Assembly: GCA_047967505.1 (NCBI GenBank)
Contig: CM106541.1
Length of the DNA stretch: 64,000 nucleotides
Reading direction: 5' to 3' (one strand)
From: Dipteris shenzhenensis
Lineage: Eukaryota > Polypodiophyta > Polypodiopsida > Gleicheniales
Shown: piece by piece, positions 62,125 through 64,000 of the stretch
Position numbering within the stretch: position 1 is the stretch's first letter
Layout of the letters: each line of letters starts with the position of its first letter
Made by a program: the position numbers and the translations under genes
The notes under the pieces: generated by a model
What the model was told of the DNA's origin: nothing
What the model saw: the letters and a program-made list of their open reading frames with translations, nothing else
Database searches by the model: none

Positions 62125-64000
62125 CTGCATATGCATGATGAGAACAAATGGGGCATAAGATATCGGCACACAAGCGATGAAACTTATTATTTGTTGTAAA
62201 AAAAGCGTAGCTACCAAAAGTGTAAAATATGTCAAAATTAACCACAACCAAGGGAAAAAACAACAAAGCCCATATTTTTCTTAGAACATAAGGAGCGCAC
62301 AAGAGTGTTGAGTGAAAGCTGAAGAGACATCCACAACTAAACCATGAACAACACTTGTTATTAAGAAAGTGTGACTTGATTATGAAACTCTAGCCTCATA
62401 TTAAAGCGTGATGGCATCACATGATAAGCTAGATGAGTGTGAAATTGTCAAGGAAAAAAAGATAGAGAGAGTTTCTATCACTTTGATGAATCGAGCACTT
62501 GATCAATCGATCACAAAGTCCAGCTCAAAGTACTTCAATGTCCAATCAGAAAAGCACGTATGGTGGTTGAGCTCATTTGAGGTATGTAAACTATCGGCTT
62601 CCAAATTAGTCTTTGCTCAAGATGTTGTAAATTTTATATAACATGTCTTGCAAACCTATGGTTTGAAATGAGAGGTGAAGACTGACGACCATGCAATACT
62701 TTATTAGGTATTTCATCAAACAGGTATACCATCAATTATAAAGAATCAAGTCCAAGGACGTCATCTGCATGTTCCAGGGAAGGGTGTTTTGCAAATTGAA
62801 TGGCATATGTTAGGTGATCTGAAGACGCTGAAGTGTATGTTCAATATAAGCAAAAGGGGGTAACTCAAAGTCTCCTTGCTTGTACTGCAACGAACCAGTA
62901 CATGTCTTAGATTCTAAATGGTGGAAAAGAGCACCTAACAGACATAAAGTAGATAAAAATTTCAAAGCACTTCTTGAGATCCCATTATGCAATGTTCACA
63001 TTTGTACATTGCATGCATTATGTAGGATCATTGAGAAACTAGTTTTCCTATATATTGGATTTGCACGAAAACTTTGCCTCGAGAGCAAAGATCCATCAAG
63101 CTTCACATTGTCATTCAAAATAACCACTCTATAATCCTTTAAGTACCCACCCTAATTCAATAAAGCCTACGTCATCATTTCCTTCAAGTTCCATCAACGA
63201 AATGGCTAGAGTATCCCAAAGACGTGTGCTCAATAAAGTATCATGAGAGCATATGTCCATCCTAAATGAGGACATAGTAAACTAAAGGAGTACAAACACA
63301 AATATTATTTTACTACCTCAATATTTTTGCATAGACATACCCAAGAGAGCTTTTTTTATAGAAGCATGTGTGAAGATATCAACCACATTTGGTTCAAAAT
63401 CAAACAACCACATGTAGTATGAAGAAACTATCAATCGTGATCCTTAGTAAGCCCCTCTAAAGGTGGCACTCTTATCATCTCATAAACTCCACATAAACTT
63501 CTCGACCTCTTGGGAAAGTACAAGAGGAGACCAATGTCAAGATGAAACGAAATTGAATCGTCTGTCCAAACTCCACATGCACGATGAAAACTCTTTAGGA
63601 CCCAAAGCATCCATGCCATCTAATGTGGTTTGTCGAAAAAAAGTCCTAGTGTCTAACGTGTTGAATTACTTTCTAAAATCAAGAAAACAATTGTACACCT
63701 TTTGGGACGATGCTTGCTTTCCCCTTTGACTATCCACGTAACAATGTGATCTTCTTAGTAGCTATTGCAATGGAAACTTGCATATAATTTAGCCCACAAA
63801 CTTGTAGATATATATTATCTAGGGGTCGTTCCTCTTCTGGGTATGATATCGGCACGGGTCTCCTTATTATGGTACAGATTTTGTGAAAATAGATGCTTAT
63901 GTGGAAGAGTTTTGTGTCTCTCGTACTCTCAAACATTTCTAATATGTTCATTATGGCACTCTGTATCACAGATCAATCAATCTACACTCTCCTAGGGTTG
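62125..64000. other. Upstream CPSF160 intron, with an unidentified coding relic
   Basis: No further CPSF160 exon is readable up to the window edge, so the intron before exon a is longer than 1.87 kb. On the plus strand, 62408-63134 contains stretches that look like decayed protein (KSSSKYFNVQSEKHVWWLSS; LEIPLCNVHICTLHALCRII; FLYIGFARKL), separated by stops. The family is not recognised; a transposon protein is the most likely source. Confidence 0.45.

Noticed and set aside
62066-62302. Hydrophobic minus-strand frame near exon a as a membrane protein or an upstream CPSF160 exon
   Set aside because: Only the part from 62124 matches CPSF160; the preceding residues are intron translation upstream of a clear acceptor site.
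1-64000. tRNA, rRNA or other structured RNA genes
   Set aside because: None recognised on reading; the tRNA-like matches found are the retrotransposon primer binding sites.

Overview
The window is nuclear DNA of a land plant with a large, repeat-rich genome. The only host gene I can defend is CPSF160 (CPSF1/CFT1, the large subunit of the cleavage and polyadenylation specificity factor), on the minus strand. Its last 11 exons can be placed between 62124 and 12355. They read continuously, with consistent phases, to the family's conserved C-terminus. The upstream exons lie beyond the right edge. Sequence alone does not fix the lineage; the loose, transposon-filled introns would suit a fern, lycophyte or gymnosperm, but that is inference.

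Layout: 1-3497 is the decayed 3' part of a Ty1/copia element. 3.5-12.0 kb is intergenic sequence with a Ty3/gypsy integrase remnant, an antisense copia RT remnant and simple repeats. 12.36-12.92 kb holds the last two CPSF160 exons. An 18.6 kb intron (12924-31495) follows. It contains a degenerate copia, an antisense LINE fragment, two hAT transposons and an intact 5.5 kb copia element with apparently identical LTRs. 31.5-34.75 kb is a compact cluster of eight exons, including one intron with a GC donor. A 27.2 kb intron (34749-61921) follows and is dominated by APE-type LINEs, all on the plus strand and arranged almost head to tail from about 36.1 to 59.75 kb. These are interrupted by two hAT elements and one nested LINE fragment. 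The exon at 61922-62124 closes the gene segment.

The most unusual signal is in the LINEs. One family (called LINE-A here) ends in a short hairpin followed about 15-35 nt later by a (TC)n tract. Six copies of the hairpin are visible, and one carries paired changes that keep the stem. New LINE copies, including 5'-truncated ones, begin at the end of the (TC)n tract of the previous copy. This suggests retrotransposons that end in, and probably insert at, CT microsatellites, giving head-to-tail arrays inside an intron of a housekeeping gene.

Most transposon genes here are broken. The exception is the copia at 24237-29722. Its uninterrupted 1451-codon gag-pol, adjacent primer binding site, polypurine tract and 5-bp target duplication point to a very recent insertion.
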